DNA from: Nitratireductor sp. B36
GTDB lineage: Bacteria > Pseudomonadota > Alphaproteobacteria > Rhizobiales > Rhizobiaceae
Direction of reading: 5' to 3'
Length of the DNA: 64,000 nt
Assembly (NCBI RefSeq): GCF_020833685.1
Contig: NZ_JACKZY010000003.1
Coordinates: 572,997-636,996 of the forward strand
A program made the position numbers and the translations under genes. A model generated the notes under the pieces. That model was not told where the DNA came from and did not search any database. It saw nothing but the letters and a program-made list of their open reading frames with translations. Every line of letters begins with the position of its first letter. The stretch's first letter is position 1. Below, in pieces: positions 27,028 to 36,278 of this stretch.

Positions 27028-27172
27028 TTCCGTCTCCTCACACCATATGGGGTGCATCCCCAAATTCACGTTCGATTCATGCGCTAGGTCGAACTTTGAC
27101 CAAAAGTCAATTCTTGTATCCCTGCGCTGAGCGGCCATACTTCCACACTGATTTGGTGACACACAGTCCGAT

Positions 27173-27790
27173 ATGAAACCCTACTCGAAATATTTCGAGA
27201 AAATTCGAATTCGACCCGATCCTCAGGCGGAGGCAAAATCGCGCGCGCCCCGCTGCCAGTGGGATGGCTGCGATGAGCCTGGCATGCATCGCGCGCCAGT
27301 AGGGCGTCACGCGGAGGGGCAGTATTTTCGCTTCTGCGTCGATCACGCGCGGCAATACAACAAGGGTTACAACTATTTCTCTGGTCTCAGCGACACCGAG
27401 GTCGCGCGCTACCAGAAGGAGGCGCTGACCGGTCATCGCCCCACCTGGAAGATGGGCGGGAGCAGCGAGACGCGTGCTGCGGCCGATTTCTCGACCTATC
27501 GCTCGGGCCGTGCGGCCTATCACAATCGAATGGGCGATCCATTCAATCTGTTCGGCGACAAGCAGGCGGAGCGCAAGCCGCGTGCAAAACGTCTCAAACC
27601 GCTTGAGGCCAAGGCGCTTGAAACACTGGGCCTGGGTGCACAAGCCACTAGCGAAGAGATCAAGTCGCGGTATAAGAACCTTGTGAAGCAACACCATCCC
27701 GATGCGAATGGTGGCGACCGGGGGTCCGAAGACCGGCTTAGAAGCGTGCTTGAAGCATATCGTCTGTTGAAACAGGCGGGTTTCTGTTAA
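27173..27790 (+). CDS. DnaJ-domain protein
   Basis: A 205-aa protein with a J domain at the C-terminus (about 140-200) that carries the HPD tripeptide in NLVKQHHPDANGGDRG. The N-terminal part has conserved cysteines (RCQWDGCDEPG and FRFCVDHARQYNKGYNYF) that could bind zinc. This architecture is conserved next to cobS in many Rhizobiales. It probably acts as a DnaK cochaperone for a specific client; a client among the cobaltochelatase subunits is a guess based on position. Confidence 0.87.
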   Translation: MKPYSKYFEKIRIRPDPQAEAKSRAPRCQWDGCDEPGMHRAPVGRHAEGQYFRFCVDHARQYNKGYNYFSGLSDTEVARYQKEALTGHRPTWKMGGSSETRAAADFSTYRSGRAAYHNRMGDPFNLFGDKQAERKPRAKRLKPLEAKALETLGLGAQATSEEIKSRYKNLVKQHHPDANGGDRGSEDRLRSVLEAYRLLKQAGFC

Positions 27791-27795
27791 AGCGC

Positions 27796-27864
27796 GCGTC
27801 TGATAAGACGCCTCGAACGATGTCTGGTAAGACGCGTCAAACGATGTCCGATGAGACGTCCCGG
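27796..27864 (+). repeat. Three tandem 24-bp hairpin repeats upstream of cobS
   Basis: Three imperfect copies of a 24-base unit (about 27796-27818, 27819-27842, 27843-27864) lie between the DnaJ-like gene and cobS. Each has a small stem around a GATAA-like loop; the first is GCGTCT-GATA-AGACGC. The copies differ in a few bases that partly preserve pairing. They could form a row of hairpins in the cobS leader. Confidence 0.6.
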
Positions 27865-27916
27865 AAAAACAAAACGTTCAAGCGATGCAGGCGAGGGCCT
27901 GGCCGCTGGAGGCATG

Positions 27917-28903
27917 ATGAACAAGATTGACCGCGATATCGCCAATTTGCCCGATACGACCGTTTCGGTGAAAGACACGTTCGGCTTCGAGTCCGACATG
28001 GTCGTGCCAGCCTATTCAGTAGCCGATTCCCACGTGCCTGACGTCGATCCGGACTATCTGTTCGACAAGCAGACGACGCTCGCCATTCTGGCAGGCTTTG
28101 CGCACAATCGCCGGGTCATGGTGTCCGGCTATCACGGCACCGGCAAGTCCACCCATATCGAGCAGGTGGCCGCCCGTCTCAACTGGCCCTGCGTTCGCAT
28201 CAATCTCGACAGCCATGTCAGCCGTATCGACCTCGTCGGCAAGGACGCCATCGTGGTCAAGGAAGGCAAGCAGGTCACCGAGTTCAAGGACGGCATCCTG
28301 CCCTGGGCCTACCAGCACAATGTCGCGCTGGTCTTCGACGAGTACGACGCCGGCCGTCCCGACGTGATGTTCGTCATCCAGCGCGTTCTGGAATCGTCGG
28401 GCCGCCTGACCCTGCTCGACCAGAGCCGTGTCATCCGCCCGCATCCCGCCTTCCGCATTTTCGCCACCGCCAACACGGTTGGCCTGGGCGACACGACCGG
28501 GCTCTACCACGGCACACAGCAGATCAACCAGGCGCAGATGGACCGCTGGTCCATCGTGACCACGCTCAACTATCTGCCGCATGACGACGAAGTCGCCATC
28601 GTTCAGGCCAAGAACAAGCACTTCCAGAACGAGAAGGGCCGCGAGACGATCTCGCGCATGGTGCGCGTTGCCGATTTGACGCGCTCGGCCTTCATGAATG
28701 GCGACCTGTCGACGGTCATGAGCCCGCGCACGGTGATCATGTGGGCCGAAAATGCCGAGATCTTCGGCGATGTCGGTTTCGCTTTCCGCCTCACCTTCCT
28801 CAACAAATGCGACGAGCTGGAGCGGGCGCTGGTCGCCGAGTTCTACCAGCGCGCCTTCGGCGAGGAACTGCCGGAATCGGCTGCCAACGTCGCGTTGAGC
28901 TAA
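27917..28903 (+). CDS. cobS: Aerobic cobaltochelatase subunit CobS
   Basis: A 328-aa AAA+ ATPase that, with CobT and CobN, inserts cobalt into hydrogenobyrinate a,c-diamide. Walker A is [10 protein letters not shown], Walker B is [15 protein letters not shown], and the sensor region follows in [14 protein letters not shown]. The ATG at 27917 has GGAGG five bases ahead; the frame opens further upstream through the tandem repeat but without support. CobT follows on the same strand after a short gap; cobN is not in the window. Confidence 0.96.
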   Translation: MNKIDRDIANLPDTTVSVKDTFGFESDMVVPAYSVADSHVPDVDPDYLFDKQTTLAILAGFAHNRRVMVSGYHGTGKSTHIEQVAARLNWPCVRINLDSHVSRIDLVGKDAIVVKEGKQVTEFKDGILPWAYQHNVALVFDEYDAGRPDVMFVIQRVLESSGRLTLLDQSRVIRPHPAFRIFATANTVGLGDTTGLYHGTQQINQAQMDRWSIVTTLNYLPHDDEVAIVQAKNKHFQNEKGRETISRMVRVADLTRSAFMNGDLSTVMSPRTVIMWAENAEIFGDVGFAFRLTFLNKCDELERALVAEFYQRAFGEELPESAANVALS

Positions 28904-28933
28904 CGTCGCGCCAAGGCCGAGAAAAGACGACCC

Positions 28934-30820
28934 GTGAGCCAGACCAACCGAAAGCCCGGACAGCCCGCCGAAGCGCCGCTCGACCCGTTCAAGCGGGCCA
29001 CCACCGCCTGCATGCGCGCGGTGGCCGGCGATCACGAGCTTGAGGTCTCCTTTTCCAAGGACAAGCCGTCGCTCACGGGCAGCCGCGCGCGTCTTCCGGA
29101 CTTGCCCAAGCGGGCGACCGCAGAGGCGCTGACGGTCACGCGCGGCATCGGCGATTCCATGGCGCTGCGCCGTGCCTGCCACGACATCGACCTGCATCGC
29201 CGCCTTGCGCCGGAAGGCAATGAGGCACGCGCCATTTATGACGCCGTCGAGCAGGCGCGCGTCGAGGCCATCGGTTCGCGCGCCATGCAGGGCATGGGCG
29301 ACAACATCGCCGCCATGCTGCAGGACAAATATGAGCGCGCCAACCTCGCCGACGTGACCGAAAGGGCCGATGCGCCGCTCGAGGAGGCCATCGCGCTGAT
29401 GGTGCGCGAGAAGCTGACGGGCCGCCCCGCACCGAAAAGTGGCGAAAAGCTTGTGGCGCTCTGGCGCGACTGGGTCGAGGACAAGGCGGCGGCCGACATT
29501 GAGGCGCTTGCGAGCCAGATCGACGATCAGAACGGCTTTGCCCGTGCCGTGCGCGATCTTCTCTCCTCCATCGACCTTGGCGAGGACCTTGCCGAGGAAG
29601 AGCAGACCGAGGAAAGCGAGGAAGACAGCGACGCACCCGAGGCGCAGGAACAGGCCGAGCAGAGCGAAGAGGATGATTCCGGCGGCGAAGAGAGCGAGGG
29701 CGAGGAGTCCAGCGGCGAGAGCGAGGACACCGAGACGGGCGAGAGCGAAGCCGGCGACACCACTGCCGACGATGTCTCTGAAGACGATGAGCTGGATTCT
29801 GAAACGCCCGGAGAGGCGCGCCGTCCCGACAGCCCGTTCGACCAGGCCGCCCGCGACATCGACTACAAGGTCTTCACCACCGAGTTCGACGAGACCATCG
29901 GTGCCGAAGAGCTTTGCGACGAAGAGGAGCTCGACCGCCTGCGCGCGTTCCTCGACAAGCAGCTTGCCAATCTGCAGGGCGTGGTCGGGCGTCTGGCGAA
30001 CCGGCTGCAGCGCCGCCTGATGGCGCAGCAGAACCGCTCCTGGGATTTCGATCTAGAAGAGGGCGTGCTCGATACGGCGCGGCTCGTGCGGCTGGTCATC
30101 GATCCCATGCAGCCGCTCTCCTTCAAGCAGGAGCGCGACACCAATTTCCGCGACACGGTGGTGACGCTGGTGCTCGACAATTCTGGCTCCATGCGCGGCC
30201 GGCCGATCACGGTGGCGGCCACCTGCGCCGACATTCTTGCCCGCACGCTGGAGCGCTGCGGCGTGCGCGTCGAGATCCTCGGTTTCACCACGCGAGCGTG
30301 GAAGGGCGGGCAGGCGCGCGAGAAATGGCTGAAGGAAGGCAAGCCCGCAAATCCCGGCCGTCTGAACGATCTGCGCCACATCATCTACAAGAGCGCCGAT
30401 GCCCCCTGGCGTCGCGCCCGGCGCAATCTCGGCCTGATGATGCGCGAAGGGCTTTTGAAGGAAAACATCGACGGCGAGGCGCTTCTTTGGGCGCACCAGC
30501 GCCTGATGGCGCGGCCCGAGCAGCGCAAGATCATGATGATGATTTCCGATGGCGCGCCGGTCGACGATTCCACCCTGTCGGTCAATCCCGGCAATTATCT
30601 GGAGCGGCATCTGCGCGGGGTCATCGACCTGATCGAGACCCGCTCGCCGGTCGAGCTTCTTGCCATCGGCATCGGCCATGACGTCACGCGCTACTACCGC
30701 CGCGCCGTCACCATTGTCGATGCCGAGGAACTGGCCGGCGCCATGACCGAGCAGCTTGCCTCGCTTTTCGAGGAAGAGGGCGCGCGCCGCGGCGGCGGCG
30801 CGATGCGGCGTGCGGGCTAG
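28934..30820 (+). CDS. cobT: Aerobic cobaltochelatase subunit CobT
   Basis: A 628-aa partner of CobS, with a GTG start. The N-terminal part covers residues 1 to about 210. A strongly acidic Glu/Ser/Asp linker follows at about 220-300, as in other CobT proteins. The C-terminal von Willebrand A domain shows the metal-site motif DNSGSM (about 413-418) and [13 protein letters not shown]. CobS and CobT together form the chaperone-like ATPase rings of the chelatase. Confidence 0.96.
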   Translation: MSQTNRKPGQPAEAPLDPFKRATTACMRAVAGDHELEVSFSKDKPSLTGSRARLPDLPKRATAEALTVTRGIGDSMALRRACHDIDLHRRLAPEGNEARAIYDAVEQARVEAIGSRAMQGMGDNIAAMLQDKYERANLADVTERADAPLEEAIALMVREKLTGRPAPKSGEKLVALWRDWVEDKAAADIEALASQIDDQNGFARAVRDLLSSIDLGEDLAEEEQTEESEEDSDAPEAQEQAEQSEEDDSGGEESEGEESSGESEDTETGESEAGDTTADDVSEDDELDSETPGEARRPDSPFDQAARDIDYKVFTTEFDETIGAEELCDEEELDRLRAFLDKQLANLQGVVGRLANRLQRRLMAQQNRSWDFDLEEGVLDTARLVRLVIDPMQPLSFKQERDTNFRDTVVTLVLDNSGSMRGRPITVAATCADILARTLERCGVRVEILGFTTRAWKGGQAREKWLKEGKPANPGRLNDLRHIIYKSADAPWRRARRNLGLMMREGLLKENIDGEALLWAHQRLMARPEQRKIMMMISDGAPVDDSTLSVNPGNYLERHLRGVIDLIETRSPVELLAIGIGHDVTRYYRRAVTIVDAEELAGAMTEQLASLFEEEGARRGGGAMRRAG

Positions 30821-30826
30821 AGCGTC

Positions 30827-30857
30827 TGACCGAAACGCGGAGACCGGTTTTCGGTCA
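30827..30857. repeat. Palindromic element after cobT
   Basis: TGACCGAAA (30827-30835) pairs with TTTCGGTCA (30849-30857) around a GC-rich loop that contains ACCGG. It looks like the same family of rhizobial extragenic palindromes as the element at 2051. No T-run follows. Confidence 0.55.
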
Positions 30858-30974
30858 TTCCGATGCTCGATCACGCGCGCCGATCGTCCTTTGTGCGCCC
30901 AGACTGGCGCACGGCCATCCAATCCGTCTGCTTCTAGGCGCCTGCTTCCTGTCCGGCTCGTGCGATCTTTCGGT

Positions 30975-32096
30975 ATGACAGTACAGGGAGCGCGCCTACA
31001 CAGCCCTCATGTCGCGCACCTACGCAGCCCTTATGGTGAGCGCCCACACAGCCCTCATGGTGAGCCTGTCGAACCACGGGGGCGGGGCGAAGGGCTGCCG
31101 CACAGCCTGCGCCTCTTCCTTGTGGCTCTGGTCTTTGCCCTCTCTGCACCGGCCACAGCCCAGGAACCGGCCATTTCCATGGCGGTCAATGCGGTGCCCA
31201 TTCGCCATTTTGCCGTCGGTTCTCACGACACGCGTTTCGGACCGCTGGAGTTTGTCGGCGGTCTGTCCATGACCTCGCCGGTCGATCATTTCGGGGCGTT
31301 TTCGTCTTTTCGCTTCACCTCGCCTGGCACCGAGTTCATCGGCGTTTCCGACACGGGTTTCTGGTTTTTCGGGACTGTGACCCGGGATGCCGAGGGGCGT
31401 CCGTCCGGCTTTGCGGAGTTCTCCATGCAGCCCATGGTGGATGGCGATGGCAACTCCACCCGCGAGAAGTGGACCACGGATGCCGAAGGCATCGCCGTCA
31501 GGGGCGAACTGGCGACGGTGAGCTTCGAGCGCGTTCAGCGTATTGCCGAGTTCGAGATCGAGCGCGATGCGATGGGATCTGCCATCCGCGATCTGGACTA
31601 TCTCGTTCCGCGAGAGGAGTTGCGCAGCAATCGCGGCTTCGAAACCATCGCCTATGCGCCGCCGGGCGGGCGGCTGGACGGGGCGCGTGTCGTCGTTGCC
31701 GAGCGCAGCATCGATGAGGATGGCAATTGCTTTGCCGCCATTCTCGAAGGGCCGATGAAGGGCGTCTTCACCGTCGCGCGCTCCGAAGGTTTCGACATCA
31801 CCGATGGCGCGTTTTTGCCCGATGGCGATCTGCTTCTGCTGGAGCGCCGCTTCACCTTCGCCAGCGGTGTGGCCATGCGCATTCGCCGGATCGACGGTGC
31901 AACCATCGCGCCGGGCAGGGTGGCCGACGGCCCGGTGCTCTTCACCGCCGGCATGGATCACCAGATCGACAATATGGAAGCGCTCGATGTCTGGCAGCGC
32001 GCCGATGGCGCGACCATGGTCTCGCTCATGTCCGACGACAACCACTCGCTGCTGCAGCGCAATCTCTATCTGGAGTTTCGGCTGCTGGGCGAGTGA
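30975..32096 (+). CDS. Secreted esterase-like phytase-family protein
   Basis: A protein of about 373 residues if read from the ATG at 30975. The mature part matches the esterase-like phytase group (PF13449 type): GGLSMTSPVDHFGAFSSFRF, FVGVSDTGFW-like, EGIAV and NMEALDVW. A signal-like stretch PHSLRLFLVALVFALSAPATAQ begins about 43 residues in. The codons before it are tandem repeat DNA, so the true start is uncertain and could be a GTG within the signal region. The substrate is unknown; the family is named for phytate but includes other phosphoesters and esters. Confidence 0.7.
   Translation: MTVQGARLHSPHVAHLRSPYGERPHSPHGEPVEPRGRGEGLPHSLRLFLVALVFALSAPATAQEPAISMAVNAVPIRHFAVGSHDTRFGPLEFVGGLSMTSPVDHFGAFSSFRFTSPGTEFIGVSDTGFWFFGTVTRDAEGRPSGFAEFSMQPMVDGDGNSTREKWTTDAEGIAVRGELATVSFERVQRIAEFEIERDAMGSAIRDLDYLVPREELRSNRGFETIAYAPPGGRLDGARVVVAERSIDEDGNCFAAILEGPMKGVFTVARSEGFDITDGAFLPDGDLLLLERRFTFASGVAMRIRRIDGATIAPGRVADGPVLFTAGMDHQIDNMEALDVWQRADGATMVSLMSDDNHSLLQRNLYLEFRLLGE
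30992..31077. repeat. Degenerate tandem repeat at the 5' end of the esterase gene
   Basis: Three imperfect units of about 22-26 bases, each with the core ACAGCCCTCATG or a one- or two-base variant, end in CCTGTCGAACCAC. The last unit resembles the CCTCATCCTGAGCTTGTCGAA palindrome found at 32112 and 32204. The array translates to a Pro/His/Ser-rich stretch if the upstream start is used. Confidence 0.6.
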
Positions 32097-32111
32097 GTGG
32101 GGAGGTTCGGT

Positions 32112-32244
32112 GCCAAGCGCCCTCGCCCTTCGACAAGCTCAGGATGAGGGCTGTTGATATGCTGGCGTGTTTCAGCAGTTGCTTCGTGCGACGACGCTCA
32201 AGTAGCCCTCATCCTGAGCTTGTCGAAGGGCGAGGGCGCTTGGC
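32112..32244. repeat. Perfect 41-bp inverted repeat between convergent genes
   Basis: Positions 32112-32152 are the exact reverse complement of 32204-32244, separated by 51 bases. The arms carry the rhizobial repeat core CTTCGACAAGCTCAGGATGA. The element fills most of the gap between the esterase stop (32096) and the hyuB stop (32254). A transcript from either side would fold into one long hairpin, so it may act as a two-way terminator or mRNA 3' stabiliser. Confidence 0.85.
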
Positions 32245-32253
32245 TCAACCCTC

Positions 32254-34005
32254 TCAACCGCCGCGCTTCGCCTGCGTGGCAGCTTCGTCCACCGCCTGAC
32301 CATCCGCGCTCAGCACCACGCCAAACAGCGCTTCGGCCTCGTCCGCCGTGTAATAACCCAGCGCCACATCGCGCAAAACCTTTTCCGGTGCGCGCTTCAG
32401 AGGATCGCCATAGCCGCCGCCACCGGGCGTGCCGACACAAACCCGGTCACCGGCTTTCAGCGGAATATCCTGTTCCTTGGAAAGATGCGGTGGCACATGG
32501 GCTTTTCCATCGCGCCACACCGTCACCTCGTTCACCCTGCCGTCCCTGCCGCCGAGCACGCCCTGCGGGCCGGTGCGACCGTGATCCATCACGAAGGAGG
32601 CGCGGGCGTCGCCGCGCAGAAGCTCTACCTCATAGGAAAGGCCGAACCCGCCGCGATGCTCGCCGGCACCGCCCGAGCCCTCGCGCAGCGCATAGCGCCG
32701 ATAGAGCACGGGAAAGGCCTGCTCCATCACCTCCACCGGAGGCGATTTCGAGATGCCGATGGTGGAGCACCCATTGGTCAGCCCGTCATGGTCGGCATTG
32801 CCGCCATAGCCGCCGCCGGAGATCTGGTACATCACGAAATCACGACCCCGCGCGGGGTCATGCCCGCCAAGCGCGAAATTGCCGCTGGAGCCGGCAGGAG
32901 CTGCAGTCACCTTTTCCGGTAGCGCCTTCACCATGGCCGCGAACACGGCTTCCGCTATGCGCTGCGACACCTCCGCCGCGCAGCCTGAAACGGGACGCGG
33001 ATAGCGTGCGTCGAGAAACGTGCCCTCCGGCCGCTTGATGATCAGCGGCTCAAACGCGCCGGCGCTCAGCGGCACTTCGGGGAAGATGTGGCGCATCGCC
33101 AGATAGACGGAGGAGAGCGTTGTGGCGAGCACGCTGTTCATCGGCCCCATGCAGGGCGGGCTCGATCCTTCGAAATCGAAGGTCAGCGTGTCGCCCTTCT
33201 TTTCGATGGCAAGCGCGATGGTCAGCGGTTCGTCCACCACGCCGTCGGAATCCACGAAAGCCTCGCCGCGATAAACCCCGTCGGGGATCGGCGCGATCAG
33301 CGTGCGCATTTGTGTCGCCGCGCGGGTGCGCAGTTCGGCAATGGCGTGGCGCACCGTCTCGTCGCCATAGCGGTCGAGCACCTGCGCCAGCCGATCTGCA
33401 CCCACTTCCAAAGCCGCGCCCTGTGCGCGGATGTCACCGATGCGTTGATCCGCAACGCGGATATTGGAGCAGATGATGGCGTAGATTTCAGGATCCAGTT
33501 CGCCCTTTTTGAAAAGCTTCACCGGCGGCAGGCGCAGCCCTTCCTGCTCCACCGCCGTGGCGGAGGCGGAAAAGCCGCCCGGAACCGCACCACCAATATC
33601 GGGCCAGTGGCCGGTGTTGGAAAGCCAGCAGAAGATTTTTCCATCGCGCCAGACCGGCATCGCAAAGCGCACATCCATGAGATGCGTGCCGCCCAGATAT
33701 GGGTCGTTGACGATGTAGATGTCGCCGGGTTCGGGCGCTGCGGTCTCGCCGCTGGCAATGCGCTCGATGAGCGTGCGCGTGGAATATTGCATCACGCCGA
33801 CAAAGACCGGCAGACCGGCCGAACCCTGCGCAATCAGCGCGCCATCCTCGGCGGCGTAGATGCCGTCTGAACGGTCGTTGGCTTCCGCGATGACGGGCGA
33901 GAACGCGGCGCGCGAGAAGGTCAGGTCCATCTCGTCGCACACCTGCTGAAGTGCCGCCTGAATAACGGAAAGCGTGATGGCGTCGAGAGAAGAGGTGTCG
34001 GTCAT
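32254..34005 (-). CDS. hyuB: Hydantoinase/oxoprolinase subunit B
   Basis: A 583-aa HyuB-type subunit. It begins with the family pattern LDAITLSVIQAALQQVCDEMDLTFSRAAFSPVIAEANDRSDGIY and includes NDPYLGGTHLMDV and YYTNPHP-region equivalents (SGGGYGGNADHDGLTNG). With HyuA it forms an ATP-dependent amidase acting on hydantoins, 5-oxoproline, acetophenone or similar cyclic or activated substrates. The start overlaps the hyuA stop by four bases. The substrate cannot be decided from sequence. Confidence 0.92.
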   Translation of the reverse strand: MTDTSSLDAITLSVIQAALQQVCDEMDLTFSRAAFSPVIAEANDRSDGIYAAEDGALIAQGSAGLPVFVGVMQYSTRTLIERIASGETAAPEPGDIYIVNDPYLGGTHLMDVRFAMPVWRDGKIFCWLSNTGHWPDIGGAVPGGFSASATAVEQEGLRLPPVKLFKKGELDPEIYAIICSNIRVADQRIGDIRAQGAALEVGADRLAQVLDRYGDETVRHAIAELRTRAATQMRTLIAPIPDGVYRGEAFVDSDGVVDEPLTIALAIEKKGDTLTFDFEGSSPPCMGPMNSVLATTLSSVYLAMRHIFPEVPLSAGAFEPLIIKRPEGTFLDARYPRPVSGCAAEVSQRIAEAVFAAMVKALPEKVTAAPAGSSGNFALGGHDPARGRDFVMYQISGGGYGGNADHDGLTNGCSTIGISKSPPVEVMEQAFPVLYRRYALREGSGGAGEHRGGFGLSYEVELLRGDARASFVMDHGRTGPQGVLGGRDGRVNEVTVWRDGKAHVPPHLSKEQDIPLKAGDRVCVGTPGGGGYGDPLKRAPEKVLRDVALGYYTADEAEALFGVVLSADGQAVDEAATQAKRGG

Positions 34006-36083
34006 CGGCCCGCTCCCACAGTGATGATGATGTTTCCATCGGCATCGGATGCCGCCTGGTCGCCGGGTTCGATCACCGTCGTCGTGTCGAGCTGTTCGAG
34101 GATCGCCGGCCCATCGATCACCGCATCGAGCGGCAGTTTTTCGCGGGCATAGACCGGTGTGTCGTGCCAGTCGCCGGCAAACCAGACCTGTCGTCTTTCG
34201 TTCAGCGCTTCGGCCAGCGTTGCCACACGTCCCGCCGGGTCGATCAGGCTGGCAAGGTCGATATCCGCGCGCACGCCGATCACCGAGGTGTTGAGATTGA
34301 CGAGATTGGCGCGGATCTCCGGCAGCCGCACCTTGAAGCGCTTGAAATAGGCCTCCTCGAAGAGCGCCTGCAGCGCATCGCGATCAACCTCGGGGCCGGG
34401 CAGCGGCACATTGATGAGATGCGTCTGGCCGACAAACTGCATGTCCGCCGTGTGCACGCACTCAATGCGCTCCGGCTGCACCGTCTCTTCCGTGATCAGC
34501 GCCTCGCCCTCGACACGCTGCTCTTCAAGCACGCTTTTGACCAGCGCCACGTCGAGGCTCGCTACGGGACGATTCACGGTGCGCACGAAATCGTGCCGCA
34601 GATCCGCGACCACGCAGCCGAGCGCGTTGGTGATGCCGGGCCGCGCCGGCACCATCACGCGCGGAATGCCCAACTCGCGGGCAAGGGCCGCCGCGTGCAG
34701 CGGTCCCGCGCCGCCAAAGGCGAAGAGCGCAAAGTCGCGCGGATCGTGCCCCTTGCCGAGCGAAACCATGCGGATCGCGCCCGCCATCTTGATGTTGGCG
34801 ATCTGCAGCACAGCACCCGCCGCTTCCACGCCGGAAAGTCCGAGACGGCTTCCAAGCCTTTTTGCAAAGATCGCCTCCACATCGGAAACGGAAACCGGAT
34901 TGTCGACGGAGAGAAGTTTTTTCGAGTTCAACCGGCCAAGCAGGAGATTGGCATCGGAGATGGTCGGCTCCATGCCGCCGCGGCCATAACAGATCGGGCC
35001 GGGCTTTGCGCCCGCGCTCTGGGGCCCCACTTCCAGAAGTCCCGCATCGTTGACGCGCGCGATCGATCCGCCGCCGGCTCCCACCGTGTGCACATCCACC
35101 ATCGGCACATGTATCGGCATCGCATATTCCACCTCGATCTCGTTGGAGACCGCAGGCCGCGCCCCGCGCACCAGAGCCACATCGGTGGATGTGCCGCCCA
35201 TATCGTAGGTGATGAGGTTGTCGACGCCCGCCCGCCGCGCGGTAAAGGCTGCCGCCATCACGCCGGAGGCTGGGCCGGACATTACCGTCTTGGCGGCCTC
35301 ACGGGCCACATGGGCGGCGGAGATCATGCCGCCATTTCCGTTCATCACCAGAAAGTCGCGCGCATAGCCGAGGCCCTGCAACTCGTTCGAAAGCCGGGCG
35401 ATGTAGCGCTCCAGGATCGGCTGCACCGAGGCGTTGACGGCGGCGGTCACGCCGCGCTCGAACTCGCGCGCTTCGGAAAGCAGCGCATGTCCGGTGGTGA
35501 TGTAATTGTTGGGCCAGAGTTCGGCGGCGATTTCGGCAGCGCGCTTTTCGTGCGCCGGGTTGGCATAGGCGTGCAGGAAGTGGATCACCAGCGAAACGCA
35601 ACCCTGATCGAGCAGCGCCTTCACCGCCGCGCGCACGCCATCCTCATCGAGCGGTGTGAGCACGTTTCCGGCGGCGTCCATGCGCTCATCCACCTCGAGC
35701 CGCAGATTGCGCGGCACCACCGGAGTGAAGGTTCCTGTCATGCCATAGGCCTGTGGCCGTGTGCGCCGCCCAAGCTCGATAATGTCGCGGAAACCGGCGG
35801 TGGTGATCATGCCTGTTCTGGCAAGCTGCCGCTCAAGCACCGCATTCGTCGTGGTGGTCGTGCCATGCACGATCAGGCCGATCTCGGAGGCCGGAACCTC
35901 GGTCTCGCGTATCGCGTTGACCACGCCAAAAGCCTGGTTCTCGATGGTGGTCGGAGTCTTGGCGACCCGCACGCCCCTGTCTGGCCCTTCGCGGGAATCG
36001 ATCAGGATCAGGTCTGTGAAGGTGCCGCCCACATCGATGCCAACGACCACGGAACCCGAATTGATGCCTTTTTTCTCATTCAT
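34002..36083 (-). CDS. hyuA: Hydantoinase/oxoprolinase subunit A
   Basis: A 693-aa ATPase subunit of the ASKHA fold. The phosphate-binding start is VVVGIDVGGTFTDLILID, followed by VHGTTTTTNAVLERQLARTGMITTAGFRD, the TYDMGGTSTDVALV second phosphate motif and FAFGGAGPLHAAALARELGI. The start MNEKKGINSG at 36083 places the core as in relatives; the frame opens further up to 36194 but that part lies in the control region. It forms an operon with hyuB. Confidence 0.92.
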   Translation of the reverse strand: MNEKKGINSGSVVVGIDVGGTFTDLILIDSREGPDRGVRVAKTPTTIENQAFGVVNAIRETEVPASEIGLIVHGTTTTTNAVLERQLARTGMITTAGFRDIIELGRRTRPQAYGMTGTFTPVVPRNLRLEVDERMDAAGNVLTPLDEDGVRAAVKALLDQGCVSLVIHFLHAYANPAHEKRAAEIAAELWPNNYITTGHALLSEAREFERGVTAAVNASVQPILERYIARLSNELQGLGYARDFLVMNGNGGMISAAHVAREAAKTVMSGPASGVMAAAFTARRAGVDNLITYDMGGTSTDVALVRGARPAVSNEIEVEYAMPIHVPMVDVHTVGAGGGSIARVNDAGLLEVGPQSAGAKPGPICYGRGGMEPTISDANLLLGRLNSKKLLSVDNPVSVSDVEAIFAKRLGSRLGLSGVEAAGAVLQIANIKMAGAIRMVSLGKGHDPRDFALFAFGGAGPLHAAALARELGIPRVMVPARPGITNALGCVVADLRHDFVRTVNRPVASLDVALVKSVLEEQRVEGEALITEETVQPERIECVHTADMQFVGQTHLINVPLPGPEVDRDALQALFEEAYFKRFKVRLPEIRANLVNLNTSVIGVRADIDLASLIDPAGRVATLAEALNERRQVWFAGDWHDTPVYAREKLPLDAVIDGPAILEQLDTTTVIEPGDQAASDADGNIIITVGAGR

Positions 36084-36278
36084 GGGTGAAATCCGGAATG
36101 TGAAACCTTTGTTGACCCCACCAAATGAAATAGGTGTCGAACGCACGAAACTTGACGTCAAATTCATTTGTATACTAATAATTTCGACAGGCAAGAGCAG
36201 CCATTGGTGCCGCGATTTGGATTTGCATCCGAACCGGAAACCGGCTTAGAGACTTCCGACCGAACGAGGACAGTATTC
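36084..36278. promoter_or_regulatory. Divergent hyuA/fpr control region with two palindromes
   Basis: The perfect palindrome TTGACGTCAA lies at 36152-36161. TTGTATACTAA at 36168-36178 fits the TNGTATACNA pattern of FadR-type GntR operators. A wider repeat CAAATGAA/TTCATTTG (36122-36129 and 36163-36170) encloses the first. These are likely binding sites for regulators of hyuAB, fpr or both. Confidence 0.5.

Noticed and set aside
27796-27864. CRISPR-like array
   Set aside because: Repeats are contiguous hairpin units of about 24 bases with no unique spacers and no cas genes nearby.
27851-27916. Cobalamin riboswitch before cobS
   Set aside because: None of the conserved B12-box pieces is present in the leader; only the tandem hairpin repeats are seen.
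34164-36089. 641-codon open frame opposite hyuA
   Set aside because: Same cause: it mirrors a well-supported gene, its translation is low-complexity His/Arg/Ala-rich text and it has no ribosome site.
36152-36176. Sigma-70 promoter TTGACG...TATACT before fpr
   Set aside because: The two boxes are only 13 bases apart, too close for a normal promoter; the bases fit palindromic operator sites better.
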